NCBI RefSeq assembly: GCF_011516835.1
Contig: NZ_WOTB01000011.1
Coordinates: forward strand, 1-64,000
DNA length: 64,000 bases
From: Acetobacter musti
GTDB taxonomy: Bacteria; Pseudomonadota; Alphaproteobacteria; Acetobacterales; Acetobacteraceae
Direction: 5' to 3'
Both the position numbers and the translations under genes were made by a program. Under the pieces are notes generated by a model. The model was not told the origin of the DNA. It did no database searches and saw nothing but the letters and a program-made list of their open reading frames with translations. The first letter of the stretch is position 1; every line of letters begins with the position of its first letter. Of the stretch, positions 7,413-16,992 are shown in pieces.

Positions 7413-9392
7413 ATGAGCCCTGAACTCGGCCGGTTCGCCCTGTCTCTGGCCTGCGTCTTCGCACTGGCTCAGGCCATCCTGCCCCTCATCGGTGCTCAGC
7501 GCCGTGACCGGCGCCTGATGGCCATCGCGCCGGGGCTGGCCGTCGGTCAGCTGGTCGCCCTCGCGGCCTCGTTCCTGTGTCTGGTCAACGCCGCGATCAC
7601 CAACGATTTCTCGGTGTCCAACATTCTCGAGAACAGCGCCGTCGCCAAGCCGCTGCTCTACAAAATCACCGGCGTCTGGGGAAACCACGAAGGCTCGATC
7701 CTGCTCTGGGCCATGATCCTCGGCATCTGCGGCGCCGCCGTCGCCGCATTCGGGCGCAACCTGCCTTCCGCTCTCAGAGCCCGCGTGCTTGCCGTGCTCG
7801 GCGGTGTGGCGGCCGGATTCGAACTGTTCTGCCTCACGACATCCGATCCGTTCGACCGTGTCTGGCCCGCGCCACTGGACGGGCAGGGGATGAACCCGCT
7901 GCTCCAGGACCCGGGCCTGGCCTTCCATCCCCCCATTCTCTACACCGGTTACGTCGGATTCGCCGTCCCCTTCGCCTTCGCCATCGCCGCCCTGATCGAA
8001 GGCCGTGTCGACGCCGCCTGGGGCCGCTGGGTCCGTCCCTGGGCCGTCGCCGCCTGGGCCTTCCTGACCTGCGGCATCGCGCTCGGCTCCTGGTGGTCCT
8101 ATTACGTGCTCGGCTGGGGCGGTTACTGGTTCTGGGATCCTGTGGAAAACGCATCGCTGATCCCATGGCTCTCCGGCACCGCCCTGATGCACTCCGCCAT
8201 CGTGGTCGAGAAGCGCGAGGCGCTGAAGATCTGGACCGTGCTGCTCGCCATCGGCACGTTCTCCTTCTCTCTGTCCGGCACCTTCCTCGTCCGTTCCGGC
8301 ATCCTCAACTCCGTCCATGCCTTCGCGCAGGACCCGGCCCGCGGCATCTTCATCCTCGGCCTGCTCGGTCTCGTGATCGGCGGATCGCTGGTCCTGTTCG
8401 CCTGGCGCGCCCCCTCGCTCACGGCAGGCGGCCTGTTCGCGCCCGTTTCGCGTGAAGGCGCGCTGGTGCTGAACAATATCCTGCTCTGCTCGCTCTGCGC
8501 CGTGGTGCTGACCGGCACGATGTATCCGCCCTTCATGTCGCTGCTGTTCGGCAAAACGATCTCAGTCGGCAAACCGTTCTTCGACGCCGCCACCATTCCG
8601 CTGGCCATCCCGCTCTTCGCGGTCATGGGCTTCGGCCCGATGCTTCCCTGGAAGCGCGCGCAGCTCTGGCCCGTCATGCGTCGCCTCTGGGTCGTCGCTC
8701 TTGTCACGCTCGCGGCTTTCGCCGTCAGTCTGTGGGGTCTCTCCGGCGTCCTGCCGGTCCTCTGTGCGACCTTTGCCGTCTGGGTTATCGCCACCAGCGC
8801 CACCGATGTCGCAAACCGTATCGCCCTGTTCCGTGAGCCGTTCTCACGCAGCCTGCAGCGCGCCCGCTCCCTGCCGCGTTCGGCTTTTGGCGCGGCCCTG
8901 GCTCATGCCGGCGTCGGTGTAACGGTGCTCGGGCTGGCGGCGATGTCTCAGGCGCAGCATCGCGTCGTCGAGGTTCATATCGGGCAGACCGAACGCCTGG
9001 CCGGATATGACTGGACCCTGACGAACGTGCAGACCGAGCCCGGCCCGAACTATGTTGCGATGGTGGCGACCATCGAAATTCGCCACAACGGCCATATCGT
9101 GACGGTGATGCATCCCTCGAAACGCAGCTTCAATTCCCAGAATCAGACCACGACCGAGGTGTCGATTCACACCAACGGCCTGTCCGATCTGTACGGCGTG
9201 ATCGGCGACAGACACGGTACGGATGCAGATCCGACCTATGTGCTGCGTCTGCATTACAATCCGCTGGCGCCATGGATGTGGTTCGGCGCCCTGATCATGG
9301 CGATCGGCGGTGCCCTCTCGCTCTCCGACAGGCGGATGCGCATCGGAGCGCCCCGTCGCGCCCCTCTGGCTGACGTGGTGGCCGCGGAATGA
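7413..9392 (+). CDS. ccmF: heme lyase CcmF/NrfE family subunit
   Basis: Large inner-membrane subunit of the System I haem ligase that attaches haem to apocytochrome c. The WWD domain GWGGYWFWDPVENAS (about 234-248), GNHEGSILLW (90-99) and many hydrophobic segments are clear. A periplasmic domain with VHIGQTERLAGYDWTLTNV lies near the C-terminus before the last helix. At 659 residues it is full length. The stop overlaps the ccmG start by four bases (ATGA). Confidence 0.97.
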   Translation: MSPELGRFALSLACVFALAQAILPLIGAQRRDRRLMAIAPGLAVGQLVALAASFLCLVNAAITNDFSVSNILENSAVAKPLLYKITGVWGNHEGSILLWAMILGICGAAVAAFGRNLPSALRARVLAVLGGVAAGFELFCLTTSDPFDRVWPAPLDGQGMNPLLQDPGLAFHPPILYTGYVGFAVPFAFAIAALIEGRVDAAWGRWVRPWAVAAWAFLTCGIALGSWWSYYVLGWGGYWFWDPVENASLIPWLSGTALMHSAIVVEKREALKIWTVLLAIGTFSFSLSGTFLVRSGILNSVHAFAQDPARGIFILGLLGLVIGGSLVLFAWRAPSLTAGGLFAPVSREGALVLNNILLCSLCAVVLTGTMYPPFMSLLFGKTISVGKPFFDAATIPLAIPLFAVMGFGPMLPWKRAQLWPVMRRLWVVALVTLAAFAVSLWGLSGVLPVLCATFAVWVIATSATDVANRIALFREPFSRSLQRARSLPRSAFGAALAHAGVGVTVLGLAAMSQAQHRVVEVHIGQTERLAGYDWTLTNVQTEPGPNYVAMVATIEIRHNGHIVTVMHPSKRSFNSQNQTTTEVSIHTNGLSDLYGVIGDRHGTDADPTYVLRLHYNPLAPWMWFGALIMAIGGALSLSDRRMRIGAPRRAPLADVVAAE

Positions 9393-9997
9393 GCAACGAT
9401 ATCTCCCCGTCAGACAAAATCTCCCCGTCTGGCAGATCGGGCGGCGTCACACGACGGCGCGTCATGATGGGGCTCCCGCTCGTCGGTGCGGGCGTGTGCG
9501 GCGTCGCGTTCTGGAAGATGCTGGCCGGAATGCAGACGGGCTCCTTTAATCCGCATGACATCAACGCGCCGGTCACAGGCCGTCCGGTTCCCTCCTTCAC
9601 CCTGGCCGATCAGCCGCCGGGAGCCGGTTTCACCGCCGCGGACCTGAAAGCGCTGTCGAAGCCGGTTCTGATCAATTTCTTCGCGTCCTGGTGCATCCCC
9701 TGCATCGCGGAAATGCAGGCTCTGCTCACGGTGCAGAAGCGCCTGCCCGTCTGGGGCGTGGCCTATAAGGACAAACCCGACAATGCGGCCGGCCTGCTGA
9801 AACATGCCGGCAACCCCTATGCGCGGATCGGCAGCGATCGCGAAGGCCGCGTCGCCATCGACTGGGGCGTCTCCGGCGTGCCGGAAAGCTTCCTGATCGC
9901 CCCCGGCGGCACGATTATCTGGCACAGCGCCGCGGGGCTGGATAATGACGAGGTCATGGCCGGTCTGGACGCGACGCTGAAAAGGATCGGCGGGTGA
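9389..9997 (+). CDS. ccmG: thiol:disulfide interchange protein CcmG/DsbE
   Basis: Membrane-anchored periplasmic thioredoxin-like reductase that keeps the CXXCH cysteines of apocytochrome c reduced. A basic stretch TRRRVMM leads into one anchor helix (about 28-45); the redox motif is WCIPC at 101-105 within FFASWCIPC, followed by the cis-Pro region GVPESFLIAPGG. Cytochrome-specific thioredoxins usually carry CxPC, as here. The N-terminus is a little longer than usual (repeat of SPSDKISPS), so the start could lie downstream. Coupled to ccmF and ccmH by overlaps. Confidence 0.95.
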   Translation: MSNDISPSDKISPSGRSGGVTRRRVMMGLPLVGAGVCGVAFWKMLAGMQTGSFNPHDINAPVTGRPVPSFTLADQPPGAGFTAADLKALSKPVLINFFASWCIPCIAEMQALLTVQKRLPVWGVAYKDKPDNAAGLLKHAGNPYARIGSDREGRVAIDWGVSGVPESFLIAPGGTIIWHSAAGLDNDEVMAGLDATLKRIGG

Positions 9998-10470
9998 AGA
10001 CCGCCTTACGTCTTCGCCGTTTCGCGGCACCGTTTCTCGTGGTGGCGCTGACCGGCGCTCCGCTGGTGGCGCTCGCCGTCGATGACCCGGCCGAAATGCT
10101 GCCGGACCCGAAGCAGGAAGCCCGGGCCGAAGCCATCGGGTCCCAGCTCCGCTGCCTCGTCTGTCAGAACGAGTCCATCGAGGACAGCAGCGCCAGCCTG
10201 GCAAAAGATCTGCGCAAGGTCGTGCGGGAGCACGTGGCCGCCGGTGAAAGCAATAAGCAGGTCGTGGACTGGATGGTCGCCCGCTATGGCAACTTCATCC
10301 GGCTCAGCCCCCCCGTCACCGTCGCCACCCTGCTGCTCTGGGGAATGCCCGTGCTCGCGCTGGTGACCGGCCTCCTCGCCGCGTTTCTCGTGTTTCGTCG
10401 CCGGCCGCAGGTCGCGCCCCTCAGCGATGCCGAACGCGCGCGTCTCGACGAGCTGACGCGTGGCCGCTGA
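9994..10470 (+). CDS. ccmH: cytochrome c-type biogenesis protein CcmH
   Basis: Membrane-anchored thiol oxidoreductase of the haem ligase complex. A signal/anchor sequence (1-29) precedes the redox motif LRCLVCQN (C54, C57), then the three-helix domain AKDLRKVVREHVAAG and YGNFIRLSPPV, and a C-terminal membrane helix (about 105-128). Starts at GTG overlapping the ccmG stop. This is the short CcmH form, with CcmI as a separate protein downstream. Confidence 0.96.
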   Translation: MKTALRLRRFAAPFLVVALTGAPLVALAVDDPAEMLPDPKQEARAEAIGSQLRCLVCQNESIEDSSASLAKDLRKVVREHVAAGESNKQVVDWMVARYGNFIRLSPPVTVATLLLWGMPVLALVTGLLAAFLVFRRRPQVAPLSDAERARLDELTRGR

Positions 10471-10514
10471 TCGCCACTGGCCGCACTTCCTCCCTATGGT
10501 TTCCGGACTGCTTC

Positions 10515-11246
10515 ATGATCTGGCTTAGTATCGCCTGCCTGAGTCTTCTCGCTCTGCTTCCCGCCGCCTTCATTCTCTGGCGGCGTGCTGTCGCGCGGGA
10601 TGAGCGCAGCGCCGCGCTGGAACTGCATGAGGCCCAGCTTGCCGAACTCGACAGAGATCTCGCCTCGGGCATGATCGCGCCGGCGGAACATGCGGTCGCA
10701 CAGCTCGAAATCCAGCGGCGTATTCTCGTCGCGGACCGTGCGCCGGCTGAAATGGCTGATCGCTCGGCCAGAAACCGGGTCATCATCGCCCTGGTCCTGC
10801 TGCCGGTCGTCGCGACCGGCCTTTATCTGGCCGGCGGCGGTCATCCGCGATTCCCCGCGCAGCCCCTGGAGCCGCGACTGAAGGAAGTCCAGGCGCGTGA
10901 CGCGCGGGCCGCGAAAGCGATCGCCCAGCTCAGAGAGGCACTCGCCACGATCCCGCCGGGAGACCCGAGCCTGCGCCAGGGGTATCTGCTTCTGGGCCAG
11001 GCCGAGGCATCCCGTGGCCATGACGCCGATGCGGCGGCCGCCTGGCGAAAGGCGCTCGATCTCGGATTCGATCCCGAACTGGCTTTGCAGGTCGCGGAAG
11101 AGCAGGTCCGGTCCGAAAAGCACATCAGCGCCGACAGCCTGTCCCTCTACCGGCGCGCCCTTGACGCGGCTCCGAAGGACGCGCCCTGGAAACAGGCCGT
11201 TCAGCAGCGCATCGCCCAGGGTGAACACGATCAGGAACAGCCCTGA
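10515..11246 (+). CDS. ccmI: c-type cytochrome biogenesis protein CcmI
   Basis: Apocytochrome c chaperone of System I. The first helix (MIWLSIACLSLLALLPAAFI) and the family stretch AQLAELDRDLASGMIAPAE are diagnostic. A second helix (about 90-110) is followed by a TPR-like periplasmic region (residues about 120-240), though shorter than in long CcmI proteins. It ends the ccm set; its stop overlaps by one base the start of a zinc-ribbon gene. An internal 44-base gap separates it from ccmH. Confidence 0.9.
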   Translation: MIWLSIACLSLLALLPAAFILWRRAVARDERSAALELHEAQLAELDRDLASGMIAPAEHAVAQLEIQRRILVADRAPAEMADRSARNRVIIALVLLPVVATGLYLAGGGHPRFPAQPLEPRLKEVQARDARAAKAIAQLREALATIPPGDPSLRQGYLLLGQAEASRGHDADAAAAWRKALDLGFDPELALQVAEEQVRSEKHISADSLSLYRRALDAAPKDAPWKQAVQQRIAQGEHDQEQP

Positions 11247-11590
11247 TGGAGACCGGTCCTTCAGACCCCGGCGGCAATCCTCAGCCCGGACGACCCTCCC
11301 TGCCGATGAGGGCGCCGGAGGTGTCCGGTATCCAGCTCTGCCCCGTCTGTCACGGCAAGATGCGTCAGACCGCTGAAATCTGCCCACATTGCGGTGCCGA
11401 GAAACATTTTGGCGCCACACCGTGGGAAGCGGTCCGTTTCACGCTGGGTGGCCTCGTAATCGGTATTCTGTTCACGATTGTAACACGAGCCGGCTGGGCC
11501 GTCGGAGCGGTCGCAATCCTGGCCTGCGTGACCATCGCATTCATCGTCTGCCAGAGCCGTCACGGGCATCGCTGGATGAAACGGCCATAA
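11246..11590 (+). CDS. zinc-ribbon membrane protein of unknown function
   Basis: A 114-residue protein with a zinc ribbon (CPVCHGKMRQTAEICPHCGAE, two CPxC knuckles, about residues 32-54) followed by two membrane helices (about 66-100). I do not recognise a named family. Its ATG overlaps the ccmI stop, so it is co-transcribed with the cytochrome c maturation genes and may be an accessory, but this is inference from position only. Convergent with the large polysaccharide gene downstream. Confidence 0.7.
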   Translation: METGPSDPGGNPQPGRPSLPMRAPEVSGIQLCPVCHGKMRQTAEICPHCGAEKHFGATPWEAVRFTLGGLVIGILFTIVTRAGWAVGAVAILACVTIAFIVCQSRHGHRWMKRP

Positions 11591-11681
11591 TCCCACTGAC
11601 GTTTCACTCTGGCCGGAAAGCGGATGCCAGCGGCTGAATGCGAAACAGTGAAGACGCTGACGGAAAATCAGGTCAGACGCA

Positions 11682-14600
11682 TCAGGACTGCCGAAGCCCG
11701 GCCGGCTCCGCCGCGGCGACCGGATTGTCCGTTCCGGCAGGCCGCGCGGGCGCATCCGTGACGGGTGGTCCAGGCGCGAAGTGCCGCGCCACGTCCTCAA
11801 GATAGGCCTTCTGGCGTTTCCTGAGTGTCCTGTCCGGCCTGACGACATCATGGATCAGCCGGTGAATGCGGCTGATCTCAGCCAGATGCGCGTCCGGCGC
11901 CAGCTTCCCCGTTGCCGATCCCTGATGACGACGATGCACGTTCAGGGTATCCGCAACGTAAGCCACCTGCGTTCCGGGCTGACTGAGCAGTTCGATATAA
12001 AGACGCCAGTCGCCCGCGATCCGGAAGCTTTCAAGATCCGCGCATCGTGCCAGCGCCGCCCGGAGCGCGTCACAGCGGAAAAGGACAGCACTGGCATTGA
12101 GAATCAGATTCCGCTCCCCGAGACAGCCGGCCACGAAGGCGGGGCCGTCATGAATGCCGTCATTCTCAAGCGCTGAGGCCACAGCAGCCGCATAATAAGG
12201 CTTGTAACTCTCATAAAGCGGCGCACCGTCAGCATCGATGGCGCGGCTGTCGCAGAACGCCATGACGGCCTGTGGCGCAGCATCGAGCGCCGCGCCGAGA
12301 CGGGTCAGAAAGGCCGGCTCGGCGATATCGTCGGCCTCCGCAATCCAGATCAGGTCGCCACGCGCCATATCAGCCGCGCGCCGCCACTGCGCGAAGACAG
12401 AGCCGGAACCCCTGCGCGAGGAAACGATGCGGACCTGCCGGTCCCATTCCGCCGCCGTCGCCTTCGCGACCGCCACGCTGTCATCCGTGGACGCATCATC
12501 GAGAACGATGATCTCCTGCACAGGACTGGTCTGGGCGAAGACCGAACTGAGCCGCGCCGCGAGATAGCGGGCGTAATTCCATGACAGCACAACAACCGAG
12601 ATCCGTCTGCGGTCGGGGACGGCCAGATCAAGCAGGCGCCCGGCATAGTGATCGAACGGGAAAAGTCCGGCTGTCCGCCGCGCAAGGCGACCCCGCTCGC
12701 GCAACCCGTCATTCAGACTGCGGGTCGCCAGCGCCACCGCCCGTCGCGTCAGGCGGGTCGTGTCGGCAAGCGGCACGACCGCCGCGATATCGTCAGTGCC
12801 CAGCTCATCCGCGACCCTGGCAAGAAGATCCGGCGTGCCGCCGGTTCCCTGGAAAGCAACGCAGGGAAGCCCGGCGGCGAGCGCTTCCATCACGACGGAG
12901 GGGTATGGATCTTCACGCGACGTCAGCACGAACACGTCGGCGGCGGAAAGATAATCCTGCACGATATCCACATGACCAGGCAGGTGAAAGCGGCCGCTTT
13001 CAAGAGCCCGCCCGATCTCCGGTCCGAGCCAGTCCCGCAGGCCGGGATCTGTCTCGCCCAGCCAGACCAGATGGGTCACGCCCCGGATGTTTTCATCGAC
13101 GGAATCGGTCTGACACCAGAGCTGAAGGAACAGATCGAAGCCCTTGCGCATGTCGCCATAGCCGGACCCAAGAATCAGCCGGTCCGCCGGCCCGATCCCC
13201 AGCGCGTTCCGAATGGCCTGACGTCGTTTCGGAAGGAACTGTACCGGCGTGCAGAGTCCCTGAGGAAGAATCTCAGTGGCTCGCGGCGTGGCCGGCAGCA
13301 TGTCCAGGACGCGGGCCGCGACATCCGCCGCAGGAAAGACGGTCACGCGCGCGGCCGCGACAGAGCTGGCAAGAGGTTCGGTCAGCCGACGGCTGGCCAG
13401 GATCGCCGGCAGCTCATGCACAAGCTGGACAAAGCGGATGCCCGCCTCCGTCAGAGCCTCCGCCAACGGCGAGGCGCCGGCGGTATTGACGATCGCACTG
13501 ACGTAACCTTCCCTCGCCAGCTGCTCCAGCCGGCAGGGCGTGGCCGGGTCATCGGGTGAGAGGAACTCCACGCCGCCGACCTCGCGGTAGCGCCCGGTCA
13601 GAGCCCCGCCGTCCAGCAGCACAAAAAGAATATCCAGCCCGTGATTGCGGCGCAGGGTCCGGCCGATCTGCAGAAGCAGCATCTGCGCGCCCGCCGGGAA
13701 TGTATCGTGACCGACAAGCATCAGCCGCCGTGGCGCGGCATCCGCAAAAAAACCGGTCACAGCCCTGGCCGTTGCATTCAGATAAGCCGCCCCGAAATGC
13801 TGATCGGGTTCGAGATACGCTCCTTCGGCCCATTCGTTCCAGGCGTTGATGCAGACCAGAGGCTGCCCGAAAAACGGCGTCCGCCGGGCCTGTTCGATCA
13901 GCCCGGACAGCCATCGCTCGTACTGCGCCGGCGTGGAGCCGTGCAGGACCAGCCCTTTCCCCTCACGCCGCGCATCGTTGTCCCATGACGGGGCCGCGGT
14001 GCGGATCAGCGGGAAAGACGGCGCGGGCATATCGAGAGCGTTGTCGACGACCTGGCTGTAATCGTAGATCTGCCCGGTAAACTCCGTATCGAACAGCGCC
14101 ATCTGCGGGTTGATGCAGGAAAGGCCGCCAACGACCTTATGCGGCGGAAATTCAATGGCGCCGTCAATGCCGAATTCACCCGGATCGTGATCGCCGAAAG
14201 ACTGACTCATCACGAAAACCGGGTCTGCGCCACAGGCTTCGCGGAACAGGCGTCGCCAGCGGGCGATGGTGATCGCGCAGTCGGGAATGACTCCCGGCCG
14301 GTAGAGCATCAGCAGCGGCCGGCCATCAACATGGATGTAGCGCGGGTCCCGGAAATGGCGAACGAAACACGCGATGAGCGCCGCTTCGTCACCGGCCCGG
14401 AAATCCTGGGCGATCAGCACATCGTCCTCGGACCCGTCCCAGCGCCGGCTCCAGTTCTCATTCGCCCACATCAGACAGAAAGGCAGATCGATGTCCGGGC
14501 TGGCCAGCAGCATTTCCAGCGGGCTTTCGAGCAGCCGCGTCCCGTTGAACCAGTAAAAGTAAAAGACGAATCCCCAGATCCCGGCTTCACGCGCCATTTT

Positions 14601-15539
14601 CGCCTGCTCACGCAGAATGTCGGGATTGTCCAGAGTGTAATGCCCCAGATCCCGGGGAATGCGTGGCTGATAATGTCCCAGGAAACGCGGCATTCCGCGC
14701 GCCACATTGGTCCATTCCGTAAAGCCGGTGCCCCACCATTCGTCATTCTGCGAAATCCGGTGGAACTGCGGCAGATAGTAAGCAAGGACACGCGCCCGCC
14801 GGACCGCGGAGGATGGCAGCGGCCGGCGTGTTTCGAACAGCGGCCTCGGTCTTGTGTTGCGCCGCTGTTCACTGAACACGCTGGATTCGTCGGGCGGCGC
14901 GCTGGCATGCACGCCCGGACGGTGGCGATGCTCCAGATAATGCAGCAGCGGGTTGGCGTCCGGATCGGTGGCCAGGTAGCGCGCGCGATAGAACAGCGGA
15001 TCGAATCCGGCGAAGGGCCGCCGCGCCTCACGGAAACCCTGGACCATGTAATGCTCAAGCGGGTCCACGCCCGCCTGAGCGATATCGGGATAAATCCTGA
15101 GATAAAAGGCCGGATCAAATCCCGGCAGCGGGCTGACATCGCTCCGGTGCCTGTTCAGCAGATAGTGCCGCAGAAGCAGCATGCCGTCGGGCACCGGATA
15201 TGTGTCACGATACCAGACCGGATCAAACCAGGGGATCGGGCGCCGTCCTTCGGCCTCGCCCGTCGTGATGTAGTGCAGCAGAGGATCGCCGGTCACGTCC
15301 GGGTTTTCGGCGACATACCAGTGCGGATCGAAATATGGATTGGGGCGTCGCCCCTCGCGCCAGCCATGCTCGATATAGTGCGTGAGAGCGCCGGTGCCGA
15401 GGTCGGAAAGATCAGGATATGTGCCGGTGTAATACGCGATATCAAAGAGTCCGGAATGCCCGATGATCCGGAGAAGCGTGATGTCCGGCTCCTGCTGCGG
15501 AGATCCGGAGGCATCCGCGGTGTCGCGGGACTCACTCAT
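11682..15539 (-). CDS. multidomain polysaccharide enzyme: repeats + GH99-like (WbsX) + GT4 + GT2
   Basis: A 1285-residue protein probably building or trimming surface polysaccharide. Residues about 30-215 carry five imperfect repeats of the form FDPxWYxxxYPD...PLxHYxxxGxxEGRxP. Residues about 247-600 are a glycoside hydrolase 99-like/WbsX domain (YYLPQFHRISQND, GTGFTEWTNVARG, FCLMWANENWSRRWDG, CINAWNEWAEGAYLEPD). Next comes a GT4-like domain (about 605-950: ILGSGYGDMRKGFDLFLQ, SREDPYPSVVMEALAAG). The end (about 965-1210) is a GT2 domain (ISVVVLSWNYARYLAARL, IIVLDDASTDDS, WIAEADD). No signal peptide. It is isolated from other polysaccharide genes and divergent from metX. Confidence 0.85.
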   Translation of the reverse strand: MSESRDTADASGSPQQEPDITLLRIIGHSGLFDIAYYTGTYPDLSDLGTGALTHYIEHGWREGRRPNPYFDPHWYVAENPDVTGDPLLHYITTGEAEGRRPIPWFDPVWYRDTYPVPDGMLLLRHYLLNRHRSDVSPLPGFDPAFYLRIYPDIAQAGVDPLEHYMVQGFREARRPFAGFDPLFYRARYLATDPDANPLLHYLEHRHRPGVHASAPPDESSVFSEQRRNTRPRPLFETRRPLPSSAVRRARVLAYYLPQFHRISQNDEWWGTGFTEWTNVARGMPRFLGHYQPRIPRDLGHYTLDNPDILREQAKMAREAGIWGFVFYFYWFNGTRLLESPLEMLLASPDIDLPFCLMWANENWSRRWDGSEDDVLIAQDFRAGDEAALIACFVRHFRDPRYIHVDGRPLLMLYRPGVIPDCAITIARWRRLFREACGADPVFVMSQSFGDHDPGEFGIDGAIEFPPHKVVGGLSCINPQMALFDTEFTGQIYDYSQVVDNALDMPAPSFPLIRTAAPSWDNDARREGKGLVLHGSTPAQYERWLSGLIEQARRTPFFGQPLVCINAWNEWAEGAYLEPDQHFGAAYLNATARAVTGFFADAAPRRLMLVGHDTFPAGAQMLLLQIGRTLRRNHGLDILFVLLDGGALTGRYREVGGVEFLSPDDPATPCRLEQLAREGYVSAIVNTAGASPLAEALTEAGIRFVQLVHELPAILASRRLTEPLASSVAAARVTVFPAADVAARVLDMLPATPRATEILPQGLCTPVQFLPKRRQAIRNALGIGPADRLILGSGYGDMRKGFDLFLQLWCQTDSVDENIRGVTHLVWLGETDPGLRDWLGPEIGRALESGRFHLPGHVDIVQDYLSAADVFVLTSREDPYPSVVMEALAAGLPCVAFQGTGGTPDLLARVADELGTDDIAAVVPLADTTRLTRRAVALATRSLNDGLRERGRLARRTAGLFPFDHYAGRLLDLAVPDRRRISVVVLSWNYARYLAARLSSVFAQTSPVQEIIVLDDASTDDSVAVAKATAAEWDRQVRIVSSRRGSGSVFAQWRRAADMARGDLIWIAEADDIAEPAFLTRLGAALDAAPQAVMAFCDSRAIDADGAPLYESYKPYYAAAVASALENDGIHDGPAFVAGCLGERNLILNASAVLFRCDALRAALARCADLESFRIAGDWRLYIELLSQPGTQVAYVADTLNVHRRHQGSATGKLAPDAHLAEISRIHRLIHDVVRPDRTLRKRQKAYLEDVARHFAPGPPVTDAPARPAGTDNPVAAAEPAGLRQS

Positions 15540-15712
15540 TGTCGCTCACAATCGCGCCAGTTACAGGCGGTCTCTGTAAATCGTTAATTAACCGTTAAGC
15601 AAAAAGCGGTCAATCAGCCCTCTCCGAGCGAAAAAATGCTTCACTCCCTGTTGTTCTTGATCCTGACGGCGTTCGCCCGTATGTCGCTCTGTCTCAAGGG
15701 GTCGCCGGGTTT

Positions 15713-16978
15713 ATGGACCAGACTGACATTTCCGCGCCGGTCGAGCATGATCGCGCCGTGTTTCCTGATGGACTGATGCTCGACTGCGGCACCGTTCTGG
15801 CGCCCGTCGAGATTGCGTACCGCACCTATGGCGTTCTGTCCCCGGACCGGAATAACGCCATTCTGGTGTGCCATGCCCTGACGGGCGATCAGTATCTTGC
15901 CGAAACGCATCCGGTGACAGGCCGCAAAGGCTGGTGGGACCGGATGGTCGGTCCGGGAAAGCCGATAGACACGAACCGTTTTTTTGTCATCTGCTCGAAC
16001 GTGCTGGGCGGCTGCATGGGGTCCACCGGCCCGCGTTCGCCCAGGCCTTCCGCCATCGGGGCGCAGGACGACAGCGGGGCCGCTCCTGTCGCTGAACCGT
16101 GGGGAACGGATTTTCCCCCCATTACGATCCGCGACATGGTCCGCGCGCAGAACGCGCTCGTGCGCCATCTCGGCATTGAGCGGCTCTTCGCTGTCGTCGG
16201 CGGATCAATGGGGGGTATGCAGGTGCTCGAATGGGCCGCGACCTATCCGGACATGGTTTTCGCGGCCGTGCCGATCGCCACCGCGCCTTTTCACTCCGCC
16301 CAGAATATCGCCTTCAACGAAGTCAGCCGTCAGGCCATCTTCGCCGATCCGGAATGGCACGGCGGCCGTTACTGGGAAGTCGGAGCCGTCCCGGCCCGCG
16401 GACTGGCGGTCGCCAGAATGATGGCGCATATTACCTACCTGTCGGAAGAAGCGCTGACCCGGAAATTCGGCCGCCGCGTCCGTCGGGAGAGCATGCCGCC
16501 CGCGACACCCTGCACGGTCGCGGAACCGCAGTCCCTGTCTCTGTTCGGTGAGATTTTCGAGGTGGAGTCCTATCTGCGCCACCAGGGGTCCAGCTTCGTT
16601 CGCCGTTTCGACGCCAATTCGTACCTGACCATCACCCGGGCCATGGACTGGATGGACCTCGGCGCAGAGCATGACGGCGATTATGGCGGTCCGTTTGCCG
16701 GTACCCGGACGCGGTTCTGCGTCATCTCGTTTTCCTCGGACTGGCTGTTTCCGACATCCCAGTCGAGGATTCTCGTCCGGGCTCTGAACCGTGCCGCCGC
16801 CAACGTTTCCTTCGTGGAAATCGAAAGCGATAAGGGGCATGACGCCTTCCTGCTCGACGAGCCGGATTTTGACCGGACCGTGCGTGGCTTCCTGTCCGGA
16901 GCGGCGGAACATGCCGGGCTGGAATGCAGTGTTGCGAAGGCAGAGGGCATAAGAGGCGACGGTGTTGTCCTGCCGTAA
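15713..16978 (+). CDS. metX: homoserine O-acetyltransferase MetX
   Basis: Acylates homoserine (acetyl-CoA donor by family) in the first committed step of methionine synthesis. Alpha/beta-hydrolase fold with HALTGDQ near residue 54, the nucleophile GGSMGGMQ (S165), Asp in [11 protein letters not shown] and His in DKGHDAFL completing the triad. The segment [17 protein letters not shown] is typical of MetX. At 421 residues it is slightly longer than average. It leads a three-gene unit with metW and a sugar kinase. The 173-base upstream region was inspected for a SAM riboswitch and none was recognised. Some MetX-like enzymes use succinyl-CoA; this cannot be told here. Confidence 0.95.
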   Translation: MDQTDISAPVEHDRAVFPDGLMLDCGTVLAPVEIAYRTYGVLSPDRNNAILVCHALTGDQYLAETHPVTGRKGWWDRMVGPGKPIDTNRFFVICSNVLGGCMGSTGPRSPRPSAIGAQDDSGAAPVAEPWGTDFPPITIRDMVRAQNALVRHLGIERLFAVVGGSMGGMQVLEWAATYPDMVFAAVPIATAPFHSAQNIAFNEVSRQAIFADPEWHGGRYWEVGAVPARGLAVARMMAHITYLSEEALTRKFGRRVRRESMPPATPCTVAEPQSLSLFGEIFEVESYLRHQGSSFVRRFDANSYLTITRAMDWMDLGAEHDGDYGGPFAGTRTRFCVISFSSDWLFPTSQSRILVRALNRAAANVSFVEIESDKGHDAFLLDEPDFDRTVRGFLSGAAEHAGLECSVAKAEGIRGDGVVLP

Positions 16979-16992
16979 GGGAGCGTTCTGAC

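Noticed and set aside
14139-15587. 482-codon open frame on the + strand
   Set aside because: Complement of the N-terminal half of the GH99/GT4/GT2 gene; typical high-GC shadow frame.
15540-15712. SAM-II riboswitch upstream of metX
   Set aside because: Expected in many alphaproteobacteria, but I could not find the conserved pseudoknot core; a covariance search (Infernal, SAM-II model) would decide.
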